A stretch of DNA of 64,000 nt, from assembly GCA_034509425.1 (NCBI GenBank), contig JAVTVJ010000076.1, forward strand, positions 3,720,001 to 3,784,000, given 5' to 3'. The translations under genes and the position numbers were made by a program. The notes under the pieces are model-generated. The model saw only the letters and a program-made list of their open reading frames with translations. It made no database searches and was not told the origin of the DNA. This DNA comes from Eopsaltria australis. Lineage: Eukaryota; Chordata; Aves; Passeriformes; Petroicidae. Of the stretch, positions 39,867 through 54,213 are shown one piece after another; the first letter of the stretch is position 1, and every line of letters starts with the position of its first letter.

Positions 39867-41363
39867 ATCTTTGCAAAATTAACCTTAACAATTCAAAAAC
39901 TCTATGAAATGCCAAGACTCTTGATGTGGGATCTTCTGCTGTCCAAGCAGGAAAAGCAAAGCAACTATGGCATGAAAGGGGTATCATGCTCTTTTGAGCA
40001 TAGGTTCTTTTTCTTATCCCTGTGTGCTCCTTCTCTAGCCTTGCTGCAGTCAGCCCTCAAGATTTCTGTTCCAGCTTTACTGTTCTTCTCCAATTGGAAA
40101 CACTTTTAGCGACAAGCCCCTTATTACATCCTGACAGACTTACACCAGAACTTCTGCCACCAGTCTAAGTTTCTTTGGTGCTCCACCAAAATATTCCTTA
40201 GGAAAAACTTGACTTGATATTCAATGTAACTGAAAATAGGATTTTGCAGCACAGTGTCTAGGAAACACTAATGCAGAAAAAATCTCAGTGTAAGTTTCCA
40301 CCGGATTCAATGGGTTTAATTTTCACACACCAACATGCAAATATGAGCAGCTAAATACAGATTATAATGCAGATTAATTGGTCAAGGTGTGCCATTAGTA
40401 ACATTTTTACTATGTTTTTCCCTTACGTTAGTCCTCCCCTTCCTGCCCCCCACTCCCCCTGTCCACCTTCCACATCCTTTCACTACCCCAAATCATTAGA
40501 GATTTAAGGCCGAACCAATTTTTGTTCTTTGGTGCCCTCTACGGGACTGATTTCTGCAATGGAAAGTTGCCAGGAAGAAACCAGACTTCTCCCTCATGGA
40601 AAAGCAAGCTCAGGGCACTCCAAATGAAGTAGATTTGGAAGAGGAACTTCTGAATTGCTAATGACTTTAATCCATCCATCCATAAGGGTCCATGTTATAG
40701 GTCTCTGCAGCTACTGCTTTTGCAGCAGTTGCTGTCCTGTAAGAGCTTTCAATTCTCCCTCAAGAGAGCAAAAAGTTTCCCAAAAAACATTTTAGCAGTT
40801 TTTTTCCAAATTTTCAAAAGCCAAGGTTAGCAATTATTCAGTCTCATTTTTTGCCTAAGGCCACAGCACATAAATAACCAGTTTATCGGGTAAGTCTTTG
40901 GTAAGAAAGCCTTTAATTCAAATTTGCATTACAAAACATGCACTAAAAATCCCGTTTCAGAAGGCCAGCAAAAGGACATCAGATAGGATTTTTAGGTATT
41001 GATACGGGTTCTGGCAGCAGGACTGTAGTTTTAAAGTCTGGGACATTTTTTCCCCTCACAAGATACAAATAACAGAGTACCCAACTTCAAAAACCACAAA
41101 TTTGCCTCATCTTGACAGGATCTTCACCCATAGAACTTGAAACACTTTTTAACACTCATGTATAATGGGATGAAAAAAATCCAAACTATCTTCTATGCAC
41201 TAACTGCCCAAGGGGACACTCTTCTTCCTAATTAAATTAAGTTAAACCATGCCAAGACACCTGCTGTCTATCTTGTGAGTAGAGTAAGAATCCATATGGA
41301 CAATTAATGCTCAGCAACCTACTACACCTTACTCCTCACTTCACTACTCACAGGAGCATACCT

Positions 41364-41660
41364 AGAATCAGAGAGTCACAGAAAGATGGGGGTTGGAAAA
41401 GACCCCAAGATCACTGAGTTCAACCTTTGACCTATCATCACCTTGTCAACTAGACCATGGCACTGAGTGCCACATCCAGTCACTTCTTGAACATCTCGAG
41501 GGACAGTGACTTCACCACCTCCCTGTGTAGTCTGTTCCAATGCTTAAAAACCCTTTCCATGAAGAAATTCTTCCTGATGCCCAGCCTGAACCTCCTGGCA
41601 CAACTTCAGGCTATGTCCTTTCATCCTGTGCTGGCTGACCCTCCATGGATCACGTGCTCA
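41364..41660 (-). mobile_element. CR1 LINE 3' fragment, minus orientation
   Basis: Starts GAATCAGAGAGTCACAGAAA and includes GAGTGCCACATCCAGTCACT, CTTCACCACCTCCCTG and GAAATTCTTCCTGATGCCCA. It is of the same subfamily type as the copy at 39718 but in the opposite orientation. Confidence 0.9.
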
Positions 41661-42666
41661 GACACACAAACTGCTGACTGCAACTGCCAAGAGGAAGGAC
41701 CGACACCCACCAGGGACCCCATCAACAGAATTTCCCCATGAGAAAGAGCTTAGAAGGACTGGAGAACAAGAGACAAAGCAGGTGCATGAAAGCAGGAGCA
41801 GCTGTCACAGAAATGATAGGCGTGGTTTTGTTTGCTTTTGTCTGTGATGGATGGCTAAAGGGAAGAAAAGGGGTAGTTGGGTTTTACTGAAAGTTTGGGG
41901 GTTGCTTGTGATGTGCAAAGTCATTTGTGCTTGTGATCCATTTGCAATGCTTAGTTGACTTAAGCAACTTCACAGATAAAACCTGAAAGAAAGAGAAGTG
42001 ACCAAATGCAAAGCGTTCACAGAACAGCAAAAACAGTATTATATCAAGTCTCCCCTCTACTAGATACAGGGGAGACAGGATAAAAATATTCAAAAATATA
42101 AAATCCGCAAATAGAAAAGAATAAATTACTTATAGCTAGAACATGAAATAAAGAACTTACAATATCAGTAAGAAATTTGAAGCTTCTACAAAGAAGCAGC
42201 TGTCTAACAGATAAAGAAAGCATTGGAACTGACTACTGAGGAAGCTGTGGAAATTTCAATGTCAGGCATTTTTTGGAACAAAAATCAGGATTCATTTAGA
42301 TACAGTGGATTCTGTGAATAGAAGAGACTAAACAAGAACCAAAAAAAAATTTTCAGTTACATGAAAAAGATAAAATATGCCCAGGAGGTGGGGGAGAAAA
42401 AAAAAAGGAAGTCAGCAGAAAGCCTAGCAAAACAAAAAATTCTGGGACAACTGCTTCCTAGACCAGTTTATGCCTTATTTTCTATCATTTCCACAACTTA
42501 AACTCAACAAACAAGTCAGAAAGAAATATACATTTTCCACTTTCACATGATCTGGATTTAGCTCACCTTGCCAATTGCACCATTTTACAAAAAGCTTTAT
42601 AGGAAATAAAAGTTAGGAAAAATGAATCTAAACCCATAACTGCTTCCATATGGCAGCATTACTCAC

Positions 42667-42751
42667 TTGTTTCACATTTTCTGCCAAGAACACAACATAA
42701 ACACCACAAAATCCCAGCTGTGTTATCACTAGGAAAAAGTCCACAATATAC
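42667..42751 (-). CDS. SLC36A4: SLC36A4 coding exon 6, transmembrane helix 3
   Basis: Acceptor CTTCCTCAG| and donor |GTGAGT. One base finishes Arg, then 28 codons begin [20 protein letters not shown] and end AENVKQ, forming helix 3. It ends in phase 0, joining to VHEGFLES of exon 7 about 8 kb away. Confidence 0.97.
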
Positions 42752-43935
42752 CTGAGGAAGAAAAAACAAACACACATTATACTTAAGATCCAAATAATTA
42801 ACCCATTGCTACCTAATATGCAATTACTGCTCCTTTTTAGAGTAGTCAAAATGCTAGACTAAAATGCCACACGAATCTCACAAGCAGTGCAGCGCAGGTT
42901 CCTCCTTATGTCAAAACGGTGGTAATCATGGAAAGAACACTGTGGCTCAGACTGTCTTTGAAAAAAGTGATGCACAATGGTGGCCTGAAGACAGACTGTA
43001 ATGAAACTGCTAGAGTCAAGCACAGAGCTGAGATCTGCCCCAGAAAATGGATTTGCAGCAGCCCAGAGTCTCAGGAGACCCAATTGCCATTTGGGGCTTG
43101 TAAGTCTTTGGTGCAATAGAGAATTGTCATTATATATCAGAACAAAGCAATTTTCCCTCTAACTGAGCTCTATTCCATTCCTATGAAGTCATCACAAAAG
43201 ATCTTAAAACACTAGTTCACTAGCAAGATGCTGCATCCTTGAAAGTAACAGGAATATAAAAAATTCTTCCACAAGTGAGGTAAAAAACCATTAGAATTAA
43301 TGCTGAGCAAAATTTCCTGTTTCAGATTCACAATTTCACTACTGTGCAGTCATACCATAAGCTCTACAAACAGCAGCAAATGGCAAAGAAAAAATAATGT
43401 GCTTCATGTAAAAGAGGGATAAAATATTTAACAGACAGAACAAGCCATTTATATCTTCATGTCATTATTGCAAAAATAGTAAATTATTTCTCCATTATTT
43501 GTATGTTATATTTAAACAGGAATCAAAGAATTGTTTTGCTTCCTCTCAGAATACATACATTAAAGTAATTAACATTTGCAGTGTCAACCTGCAGTGCAGA
43601 GCAATGTTGGGAAAAGAGAATGAAAATTTAAACTGCTTCACTACATTGGACAATAGAGAATGCATTTCTGGTTACAACACATCTCTTCCTATATTACTAA
43701 ACTGAATTCTTTTTCTTCAGGTCTTGTAGAACCAAAAATTGAAATGCCTAATAGAGTCAGACATCCTCCCATCTCACCACTACCAGCTGGCAGCAGAAAA
43801 TAACAAATGACACTGCACAAAAGGATTTTTAAGGAAGACAACATCTTAGTAAAATGGAAATCTCCTAATCATTCCACGCGTAGCCATTGCCTTTTACAAA
43901 TGAATTTACTCAGTTAAATTCTAGCTCAAACTTAC

Positions 43936-44031
43936 CGGCCCCAAGAAGCTCGTTTCTGCAGAGCAGTCAGGGGCCCCACTTCCATTGCACAGCTAACTGT
44001 ATCACTGTATCCCAGTGAGGACTTCTTCATC
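43936..44031 (-). CDS. SLC36A4: SLC36A4 coding exon 5, cytosolic loop 2-3
   Basis: Acceptor GATTTCAG| and donor |GTAAG. After one base completing Arg it reads [20 protein letters not shown] followed by [11 protein letters not shown] and two bases. GYSDTV...AMEVGP...WGR is diagnostic of SLC36 proteins. It links helices 2 and 3 on the cytosolic side. Confidence 0.96.
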
Positions 44032-45237
44032 CTGAAATCAAAAAGTGAAGAAAAAACAGTTACCAGAAACTGTAAGGACCTAGAACCCTTCTTTGAAAAT
44101 GCTGTTGGTCTTCCATGATTATAACAAGTTGTCACCAGTGGCAACACCCCACTGCTGCTGAATTTCAGAGGTATCGTTTGGCCTTCTTTACCCCAGGAAG
44201 GGCTGCTTAGCACTCTACAAGCATGTGAAACACAGGGTTGCTTCCTCCCAATTCAACAATACTATTTTCTTACAAAACAAGGGTTTTTTTAAATAAACTA
44301 CTCCAAAATCATATGAGCTTAAGAAATTAATCTCAAATCTTAAAGTCACAAAGAAATTAAACAGAATTCAACAACCCTTGCTGCACAAGCAGTTAATCAC
44401 AATTGATTCCATGATCTTATTCCAATTATCAACTTTAAAGACCATTCAAAACTGCACAGGAAAAATTCAGGAATGACAGGGTCCGTTCACAGTACAGTAT
44501 CATATTAATCTGGTAAAATAGATTTTCCAGCTAAGGGACATGAATAGTTTTGTGATTCTACTCAGTTGAAAAGTTCATTGCACTTTGAAACATGAGAGCC
44601 TCCCACTGCTTCTCTTTAACACCTGACAGTACAATAAAAATGTTTAATGAACGTCACTATTAATCAAAATACTCTATCAGTCAAATCTGAGTAACTGCTT
44701 TCCCCAGTACTGCACGCCTCACTTGGAGGAGCATTTAGTATTTATCTGCTCAACAGATCATTTTAACACATTCCTTCAGCACTACAATTTCAAAGAATCA
44801 AGTTGCCACAATTCAAAGAGACAGAACTCACATATAATCAGGAAAGACATGAACAGCATTTCTTATTTTATCTTTTATTCCTATAAAGTACATATAAAAG
44901 GGGTATTTATAAATTATATGTTTTTCAAAGCTATGAAGAAAGCTATGAAACATTTAATCCAAACAAGCAATTAAAACTGCAGTGAGAAAGACCTGATTGA
45001 TTGCCAATAGGAAAGAGGGTACTGGGCAACACAAGTTAAAGCAACCTCATATGTTTTTTCAATGTGTTGCACAAAGCATAGCTGTCATTAGTAGGTGCAC
45101 ACTACGAATTTGAGTAGAAGATTCTAAACTGACAGAAGAAACTGCTACAGTACCAGAATATTTTATCACAAACATAAAAGAGGAATGAAAAAAACAATAC
45201 TTAAACTCAGCAACTGAACGAGTAGTTCCACATTTAC

Positions 45238-45326
45238 CTCTGACATAGATAGTGGCTGCAACGTACCAAGATGTGCATACAGTGAACAGATATAACTCCT
45301 ATGAACACAAGGCTGATTGGTCCAAC
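45238..45326 (-). CDS. SLC36A4: SLC36A4 coding exon 4, transmembrane helix 2
   Basis: Acceptor CATACCAG| and donor |GTAAAT. It encodes [20 protein letters not shown] followed by VRCSHYLCQ and two bases of an Arg codon. The exon carries a hydrophobic helix with the family's conserved HCMHILV...CSH motif. Confidence 0.96.
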
Positions 45327-46328
45327 CTGGTATGAAAAAAAGGAACAACACAGAAGATACAGAAATTTTCATGAAAATACGCTGAGAAAAAATCTTTACG
45401 TGAAAAAATTTCACATTGTAGCAAACTTGCAATAATTAAAAATATTTTTCCCCCCTCAGTGGGGTGTTGCTGCTGATGTTTCATTGCATCCCTTGGTTTC
45501 AGCTCACTACTTAAGAGAAGGCTATTCAGGGGTGATCAAGCCAGAAGTACCAAATGAGTACATCACTCCTCTAACTGCTTCAAAAACTCTAACTGCCAAA
45601 AAGGTTTGTCAAAGGAGAAGACTACATAGACTGCACAATTTAGTGGTTTGAACCACTTGAAAGTGGCAATGACAGTAAAAGTTACAAGTTACAGATAATT
45701 ATCAAATTAAATCATTTGTTTCAGAATAGAAGTCTGAAGAGAAGTTTTCACAGAAGGAACTTGCCTTACACACATGTAACTTTCACTCTCAAACTGAACA
45801 ACCTGTACTACAGAATTACAGGATTATTTAGTCATATGGTGAAAACTTCAATTGATTAAATTTACCCTGCCCTAGGAAATGAATTTTTAGTTACCAGGTA
45901 TAACTTGAGCTACACCCTGTTTCTGCAGAAACACTAGATTGATTTAACAAGCTAATGCTTCATCCTAAAACATACAATCTGTCTCTGGGGAAGTCTGTAC
46001 AAAGATAAACGACTCCATAGAAACAATTCCCATGAGATATCATAGGAGTCTGAGTAAATCAAAATATTGTATTTTTTCTGACAAAGTTTTTGTTTGGACC
46101 AGAAAAACACTTTGGCCAAGCAAAAACGCAACTCATGCAATGAAGTCTTCAAGGTGAAGCAGTAATTTTCTATAAAACAATAAAATCTTAATCTTCAGTA
46201 CTGATTTCCCCAAATTAAAGAGAAGAAACAACACAACTCTATTAAGATGGCAGTGACAAATAAGCATTGAGATTTTAGTTTTTCAGGACATGTATCTGTA
46301 AATCTTTCTAGATGATTTTTCTAGCCTA

Positions 46329-46451
<123 letters not shown>

Positions 46452-47171
46452 TCACATTAGAAATACATCTAGATAGGGCAGAGGGCAAAAACAAAACCAC
46501 ACCCTCTGTCTATAATGAAGTGATAAATTTCAAGTTTCAGCTTACTATTTCCTGTGGTCCAGCTATTTCAAAGGAAGTGCAGTACATTCAAATAATGTTT
46601 TTATTCATCCTTACATGTGAGCACCCTCAAATTGAACATGCAAGTCTGGTCTTCAGCTCTTTACTCCAGCTTGTGAAAAGTTCATTTCTTGGAAATTCAT
46701 AGTTCTTTTGCATCAGAATCAAAATTACCAAGTTTTATCAATGTTATTTTAGAATCAATAACATTCGAAACAATAATCAGCTGCAAATCACAACTGTGTC
46801 AGACAAAGCTTTATCCAAAGGAAAAAAAACTAAAACCTTTATAAGCTTTTCTAATTAAACTTTCAAAACAGGTTATCTCCAGAGTCTTCTCAAAATCTTC
46901 TTTAAACAATGCTTGGACTTTGAGTAGCCCAATCACTTTACAAATTGGAACCCTGGAATATTTTATAGCCAGTACATAGTTAGCTTCAAAAGAAGTGAGA
47001 ACCTACTCAAAATGGGCTGCTTTTCGGAAGAATTATGCAAAGTCCTTATGTATAACCACGAAACTGTTGTGCAGGTACAAGAAAACATCTTCTGAGTTCA
47101 GTAAACTGCTCATAGGAAACAAGTCAGAAGCAGGAAATTTGAACAAGCAGATACTTAAGATTAACACATAC

Positions 47172-47295
47172 GTAATGCCTTCCTCTTTATCAAGCTGGTA
47201 ATGCGTCTTAACTGGCAGGAATATATTTTCATGCTCTTCATCTGAGATGCCATCTGACTCTTCTTCATCAATTAAAGGCTTCATTACTTCCATGC
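47172..47295 (-). CDS. SLC36A4: SLC36A4 coding exon 2, cytosolic acidic N-terminus
   Basis: Acceptor TTGTACAG| precedes the exon and donor |GTATGT follows it. Two bases complete the Gly codon from exon 1, then 40 codons run [15 protein letters not shown]...[10 protein letters not shown] plus AC of the next codon. The many Asp/Glu residues followed by PVKTHYQLD are typical of the SLC36A4 cytoplasmic N-terminus. There is no membrane segment. Confidence 0.95.
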
Positions 47296-48050
47296 CTGTA
47301 CAACAGAGTTAACACTACATTAACAACAAAGTAAGAAGTAAAAGGAGATTCAAACTTTCCATGCCATGAGGTTTTAACATGTTCCTAACTATAAAGATGA
47401 TTTAAGCAGATACATAGAGCACATGAAAATGTCACTGGTTTAAATCACTTCGCAAGCTAATGCAATATAAAGCAAAACAGAAAAGTCATCCATCATTCCA
47501 AAAGGATGAGATTCGTCTTAACCACTGGTAGCTACTGCAGAATTAAACACTGAGTCTGCGCTCAGCAGTGGTGAGCAAGGGCACACCCCAGAGTCATCCC
47601 ATCCTAAAACAGAGGTAAGATAGATACCACAGAAAGTATCTCCATTCTTAGAAAAAGAACCAAAATACAGGATTCAGGCTGCATGCTTTGAAAGCTGCAA
47701 TTTCATGAACCTTTTAAACTGCCATAAAATTCCAGCTAAGTAACAGAACCAAGTAAAAGCAAGCAGTCAGTAGTGAAAAAAAATCCTTTCAGGCAAAACT
47801 AACAGCTTATGCCAGTTTAATTTGAGGAAATTATAACCATCTTAAATTACTATAGTTAAGCAAAGCAAATCCTGTCAAGAGCAAAAAGATTATTTACCCT
47901 ACATTTGCCTACCACAGTATCCATTCATAAGATACGTTGAGTAAGTCTCAAGTTCCATAACTTACACCAAAAAAAAGAGAAATCCCTGTGATGTTAACAT
48001 TTTCTATTAAAAAAAAAAAAGCCCACACCACATTTACATTACAAAGGAGC

Positions 48051-49050
48051 TGTTGCATTGCAAGATTTTGGTAGTGATGGGGCTACAGGAGTGGTTTCTG
48101 TGAGAAGCCATTGGAAGCTTCCCCCATGTTGACAGAGCCAATGCCAGCTGCTTCGATGACAGATCTGCTGCTGGACAAGTCCAAGCCCTTCAGCAATGGT
48201 GGCAGCACCTCTGCAAAAACATAGTTAAGAAGGGAAAAAAACTGCCAAGCAACTACAGCTGGCGAGTAGACTGAGAATACGTGACAGCAACAGCCTTGCA
48301 GACACCAAGATCAGTGCAGAGGAGGGACAGGAGGTGCTCCAGGCGCCAGAGCTGAGATTCCCCTGCAGCCCCTGGTGCAGCCCATGGTGAGGCAGCCCAT
48401 GGACATCCTTATGGAGCAGAGATCCACCTGCAGCCCCTGGAGGACCCCACAGTGTAGCAGGCAGATGCCCAAAGAAGGCTGTGACCTCAAGGGAAGCCCA
48501 CACTGGAGCAGACTCCTTGCAGAGGACCTGTGGCCCCGTGGAGAGAAGAGCCTAAGTTTGGAGCAGGTTTGCAGGCAGGTTTGTGACCCACACTGAAGCA
48601 GTTTCTCAAAGACTGTCTCTCGTGGGAGGGAGAAACATGTTACACAATGGAACATGGAAAGAGTGTGAGGAGTCCTTCCCCTGAAGAGGAAGGAGCAGAA
48701 GAAACAACGTGGTGAACTGACCGCAGCCCCCATTCCTCACATCCCTGCAACACTGGAGGGAAGGAAGTAAAGAAGTTGTGAGTGAAGTTGAACCTGGGAA
48801 GAACGGAGAGATGGGTAGAAGGCTTTTTTAGATTTATTCTTATTTCTCATTATCCTGCATTGATCTGACTGGTAAAAAATTCAATTAATTTACCCAAGTC
48901 AAGTCTGCCCATGACTGTAACTGGCAAGTGATCTCTCCCTATCCTTATTTCAACCCACAAACATTTTGTTATGTTTTCTCCAGCTAAGGAGGGAAGTGAT
49001 AGAGTAGCTTTTGTGGACACCCAGAATCCAGCCAGGGCCAACCCACTACA
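48051..49050 (-). mobile_element. Solo LTR (about 1 kb), TguLTR5-like family, in intron 1
   Basis: The block runs from TGTTGCATTGCAAG to CCAACCCACTACA. Its right 300 bases are the reverse complement of the LTR fragment at 62197, and it resembles the avian family whose LTRs begin TGTGGTGGGTTGACC. It includes internal short repeats: CTGCAGCCCCTGG at 48363 and 48428, and GCAGCCCATGG at 48377 and 48392. The strand given follows that family's usual start and is from memory. Minus-strand open frames inside (48311-48733, 48850-49320) are LTR sequence rather than genes. No gag, pol or env remains. Confidence 0.85.
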
Positions 49051-52000
49051 ACCATTACAAATCATTAAGGTTTTTATGAAGCCTTGTAGATGCCACCAGC
49101 AGGGCACTGAAGACAATGCTAAACAACTTTTAAAGAAAAACCATAGAACAAGTGTAAAAATCCTACAAAGCAGAAGGCAGCTTATCCAAGCCATTAAAAT
49201 TATATGATATAGCTCAAAATCTCCTGAAAATACCAAAGGGTCATCAAAATTTCGTGCCTGAAAAGTTGAAAGCCAATAATGAAAGCACTTAACAGAAGAA
49301 AGATGCCCAGTCACTTGCAAAAATCAGAGGTCAGAGACTCAACCAGAAAGTAAACTGTAAAGCAAATTTATACTCAGTGATATTCTAATTATACAAGTCA
49401 GGATGGACTTCACCACATTTCTCTACATGGCACATAGTCCATGAACTGATCAAAAGAAGGATCACCAGGGTTCCTTCCCTCTGCTCCCACAGCACTGTGC
49501 TGAGTAGTTCTTGAGGATGCCATGACCATCCCCCCCTCAGCTCTGAGTCCCTGCTGGGCTTATCTGATGCTCACAAACACCTGCATTCTCTAGCTCTGGA
49601 GTAAATGTTTGTCTCCTCAGAGACCAGAGGGAGCAGGAAGTTTCACCCAGTGAGCAATTGATTAGGCTGATTTTCATTCTTTAAAGTCTTGATTCTAAAC
49701 TAACCATCTGGAGGAACAAGCCAAACTACAAGCGTGCACTCTGTGATCACATGAAATTCAAAAACATAAAAGAAATAATAATGAAATTATTTTTCCAGTT
49801 TTGTCTCCATCACATTTTGTAGGATACTCTTCGTAATGTTAAACAATAATGACAACATGTAGCAAGCAAGGGAGCAGCATGACCCTTAGGAGCAACAGCT
49901 TTGGAGAGTATCAGCAACTGCTCAATCAAGCAAGAGAAGCAGAATTTTCTTCTTCCACTGCAACCTGAGACGGCAACATTTAGTACATACATACATCTAC
50001 ACTGTTTACCATGCAGCCAGATGACACAGAGAAGACTCTGAACTTTATTTAGACATCCTATTTTACTTTCTCTCCCAACTTCCTAACCCATCTTCTGATC
50101 ACAAAGGTAGTCCTTTAAGAATAGATTTAGATATACTCAAGCATTCCCATCATCTTTTAAGTAATAAAAATTTTCCTAACACAAGCTATTTTTCTTCTGA
50201 AAAGTCATCTCCCCATGCTTAAAACCATCTAGTCATCTAAGGGTTACTGTTATCACTGTCCCACTGCCCTATTCACCCACTTTCTCAGAGATGGGTTAAA
50301 TTAGACATGAGAATATCCGTTTCCAATATGCACACTAAGGTTGGGAGTTTGCTGTCCCTGTTCTGATGTAGTAATACATTTGAGAATAAACTCCATTAGA
50401 AGTTTTAAAACACAGGCAGTGGCAATCGTCATCAATTCACATTGACATAACTATACAGGTTATGACTTACTACAGGTTCCTCTGAAATATTGCATTATAG
50501 AAAACATTCCAACAACGCCATCTGGTCTCTATGCTAGCCATAAAAATGTTCTTGAATTGCCTCTTTTCCTCATCACTCCTCCTTCATCCCATGACTGCTG
50601 TACAGTTTTGGCCTAAATATGTGAACCCATTAACAGTAATGGTACTGAGACAATAACAAGAGGTTTAGATCATGCAACTTCTAAGCACAGATTTTCATCT
50701 GATAATAGATCTCTCCTGTTGGAATACTGTGGCTGTGATCCACAGTCCACACCCACAGTGACATCCAGGTTTGCGTAACGTCCAGATTTAATGGGTCCAA
50801 ATTTGTAGTCTAGAGCACATGAAACACAAAAAACTTGAGCTTTGCATACTTGGATCTAGCTTGAAATTAATTATTCTGAAACGTCTGCAGTCACTGCGAG
50901 AAAATGGCACCGAAAACCCACATTTACTTTGATTCCTTCCTATACAGGTCCAGTACGTGCAATTTAAATGCAAGCTCAAACTGCAGCACAAGAACAGTGT
51001 ATGCATGTCATACCTGAATCAGAGATGAAGCTGTGTGGCTGCTCTCACAAAGCACATAGTGCAGGGCACACCTCAGCCAACATTAGATCCATGCTCCCCC
51101 AGACTGCCCTGGCTGGATCCAAACAGACTATGAATAATGCAACCCAGTGCTCAGCCACGGAACACACTGAAAATTTTGCTTTATCATTATTCAGCACAAC
51201 TAAGAATAAGGAAACTCATTTCTGCACACCCTTTTGTTTTCACTTAGACAAAGCACCAGCCAATTTTCAGCCCTGTCCTTCCATCACCCCGTATGAATTT
51301 CTTTACTCCTTGTTCTACCACAAAAATCTTTTCAGATTAAACGTTGTCTTCTGATTGTCTTTAACTGTTAATTAAACTGACATTGTTTCTGCTTTCTTCT
51401 GTGAACCCCCATGCAAGCAGGGTGCCAAGAAGCTCTCCGACAACTGCTACTATCAACCAAGGCAACACAAAGTGCATTTCAACTTCTCCCAGCATTATCA
51501 CTGCAATGTTGAAACTAATTCCTTAAGCCACTGGAGAGATAAATCACTGATTCATTACAGCTACACATCACACTATAATCATGCATAAATGTCAACACTG
51601 TATCCTCAAAGACCGAAATTTCAATCAATAATCAGCCCCCAGTTACACAGTGAGATTAAATCCATAGTGTTAAAATTGTTACAACTACTATTTCCAATTT
51701 TGTATCTGCACGTGTACTCTACGTTTTCTATCCCCTTAAATTTGCCAGCATCTTGCCAACACTTATGGACATATTGCCAAAGAAACTTTTGAACTGTTAC
51801 TAAATTTACTTAATTCTCAAGCTTTGAGCACACTGAAGAAATCCTCTGGTTCAAAAGTTCTGCAAAGAAATTCATTTTCACTGAGAATTTTAGTTCATTT
51901 TTCTATATTGCTCAAGCAATTAACACTTCCAAATTTAAGTGAACCACTCAGCAGTGCAGGGGATAAAACTTATCTCCATCATTTTCGTTTTAGGGAAGAA

Positions 52001-54213
52001 ACAGCGACAAAAGAATGAAGCAACTTGCCAGGCAGGCACAGCAACCTAAAGGAGATATTAAAAGCCAGGTACAATCTTCTATTGTTCCTCTGGAGAACGT
52101 CACACCCCAGACAAATTCATGTCTAAAACCCCTTTTCCAACTCCAATTTAATGACATGATATGGTTTTTGTTTGCTTGGGGTTTTTTTTCCTTCATGTTT
52201 TTGAAGTCAGTGTCAGCAAACTGAATTAACTGGATTTGATGTACAAGCATATAAAGATTTGGGGGACAGGATACAGTGTAACACTGCATCAGCTGGTTTT
52301 ACTAATTTATGAGAGAAGAACACCCAGGTCTTGTTGGAGCAACACTTCACACATATGTTAAGTGCTCAGCAAAGGTCTCCTACATACTTCACTGCTCAGT
52401 CAGCTGCTACACAAGAACATGCCCACAGGGCCAGAAACACTGCCCAATATTCACAGTTCAGTGAAATGTGTTTATTAAATAGAGGGTGACCCAGTGCCTA
52501 TGTAATTGGGATAAAGATTCAATTTAGCAAGCAGCTGTTTTGACTGCTCCATAGAAGAGAAAATCAGCACCACATCATTTTACACTAGCCTAAAATGCAG
52601 GTTTATGCTAGTATTTTCCCACTGGGTACGGAAAGTCATATTCATGATCCTGGGGGCATACCCAGAGCTTCTGTCACCAACCAGGGCTGGCTGCTCTTGT
52701 GGGACAAAGTCAGTGACTGAGTCTATGAACAGCAGACACATTCAAGGAGTCTTCACTGCAGTGTTAACACAGAAGGAACACTTATATCTGGCAGCAGCCA
52801 CATCTGTGACAACAGGAGGGGCTCAGTGCTCCCAGCAACTGCATTCAGTTCACAGATGACCAGTGTATTACCTCCGTGCTGCAGAGAAGCTTTTCAATTC
52901 AGCATTCAGAACCAGGGCTCTCAAGATAAATTTAATTACAAAGAAGACATTGTCACTAATTATTTTCAAAGTAATGCTCAGTTACTCCCTCAACCACAGC
53001 AGGAAATACCTGTTTAGGTATTTAGCCTACAAATAACCTTCCCAGCACTTCTCCAGAAAACATCTAACTGTACAGTACAGCTTTGTCCACAAAGCACACA
53101 TGATCTGCCATGTTACTCAGTCACACGCTTCTACCACCTCCAAAGAAATTACACACCAAGACAAAGTGGCTATGAATGGTACTGCTAGAGGCATGCTGGC
53201 CCAGATGGATAAACCTTTGTAAATTTTCCTACCTCAAGGGGGAAATAACAGATAACCCCATTAAACTATACACAAGCCAGCTCCCTTTTCATTTTGCGCT
53301 ACAGCTACTCCTATTGAATATGAGACATAAAAACAAACAAACAAAACCCTCAAAATAAGATGTATTATTCAGTTTGAAAATTGAAAAGGAAAACTCTCAT
53401 CTGGTTTAAACATTCCTATTAAATACTAGTAATTACATTTTCCAAAATAGTAAAAGTGAGCATTAGCTTTTGTTATGTTTGTTTGTCAAGAACTCCAAGC
53501 TACGCTTCGTGCAGTTATTTTAATCCCTTTTTATTTCTCTTTGGAAAATAAGCCTTGGGTCATTTATTTCTCTCCATTACAGACTGCAACTTTAAAAAGT
53601 AGATTTATGCAGCTTTGTGGTAGAATGTATTAATCCTGAGAACGGTTATTTCTAAGCAAACGTTCAAAGTCAATAATGCCCCTCAACAAGCAGGAGGAAG
53701 GGTTTGCTTTTGCGTCGTAACTGTCGGATCCAGAAGGCTCATAAAATGGGACACTTGAGTTATTAAACCAAAGCACACACAGGTCTGCAAAGCCCTTACA
53801 CACTTTCAGAGGAGCAGTTCTACCCCAGCCCACAATGGATCGTTTATTTGGACAGATGCTAGTCTTAAATAATCCACTATCCTGTCTAGACCAAGCCACA
53901 CATTTCTACAATTAACACACTCTCAAGTGACGACACACTGGCAAGACTTTAGTTTTAGTAAGTATTCAACAGCACTGAACCATGCAAGAGACTTCATAAT
54001 CTTTATCAGGTGTGGAAAAGCACTTTTTAATTGTTAATCCCATAGAAAATCCCGCTTCTATGGGTTCTGACAGAAAAACTGTCAGATCTGTGAACTTCTA
54101 GGGGAAGAAAAAAAATCTGAAGCCTGTCTTCCAAGTCCTATCATTACCACTGGACAGGACAAAATCTGCAGATTACTGTGGAACTGTGATGCTCAGATTT
54201 CCAGCAGGGGGAA

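Larger units (their letters stand above)
34591..42666 (-). other. SLC36A4 intron 6 (8.1 kb)
   Basis: The intron contains CR1 fragments at about 37.3-37.7, 39.7 and 41.4 kb and a short (TCCA)n tract. No other exon or RNA gene is recognised. A small hairpin (TGTGATG...CATCACA, 36729-36748) is the only other structure noted. Confidence 0.75.

Noticed and set aside
42215..42265. Short CR1-like segment (GCATTGGAACTGACTACTGA)
   Set aside because: Too short and diverged to separate from chance similarity.
48311..49320. Two minus-strand frames of 140 and 156 codons
   Set aside because: They lie wholly or largely in the solo LTR and show no retroviral or host protein similarity.
53630..53899. 89-codon minus-strand frame starting MAWSRQDSGL in intron 1
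   Set aside because: Composition is more protein-like than most, but I recognise no family and see no clear splice or promoter context. It would need conservation data.
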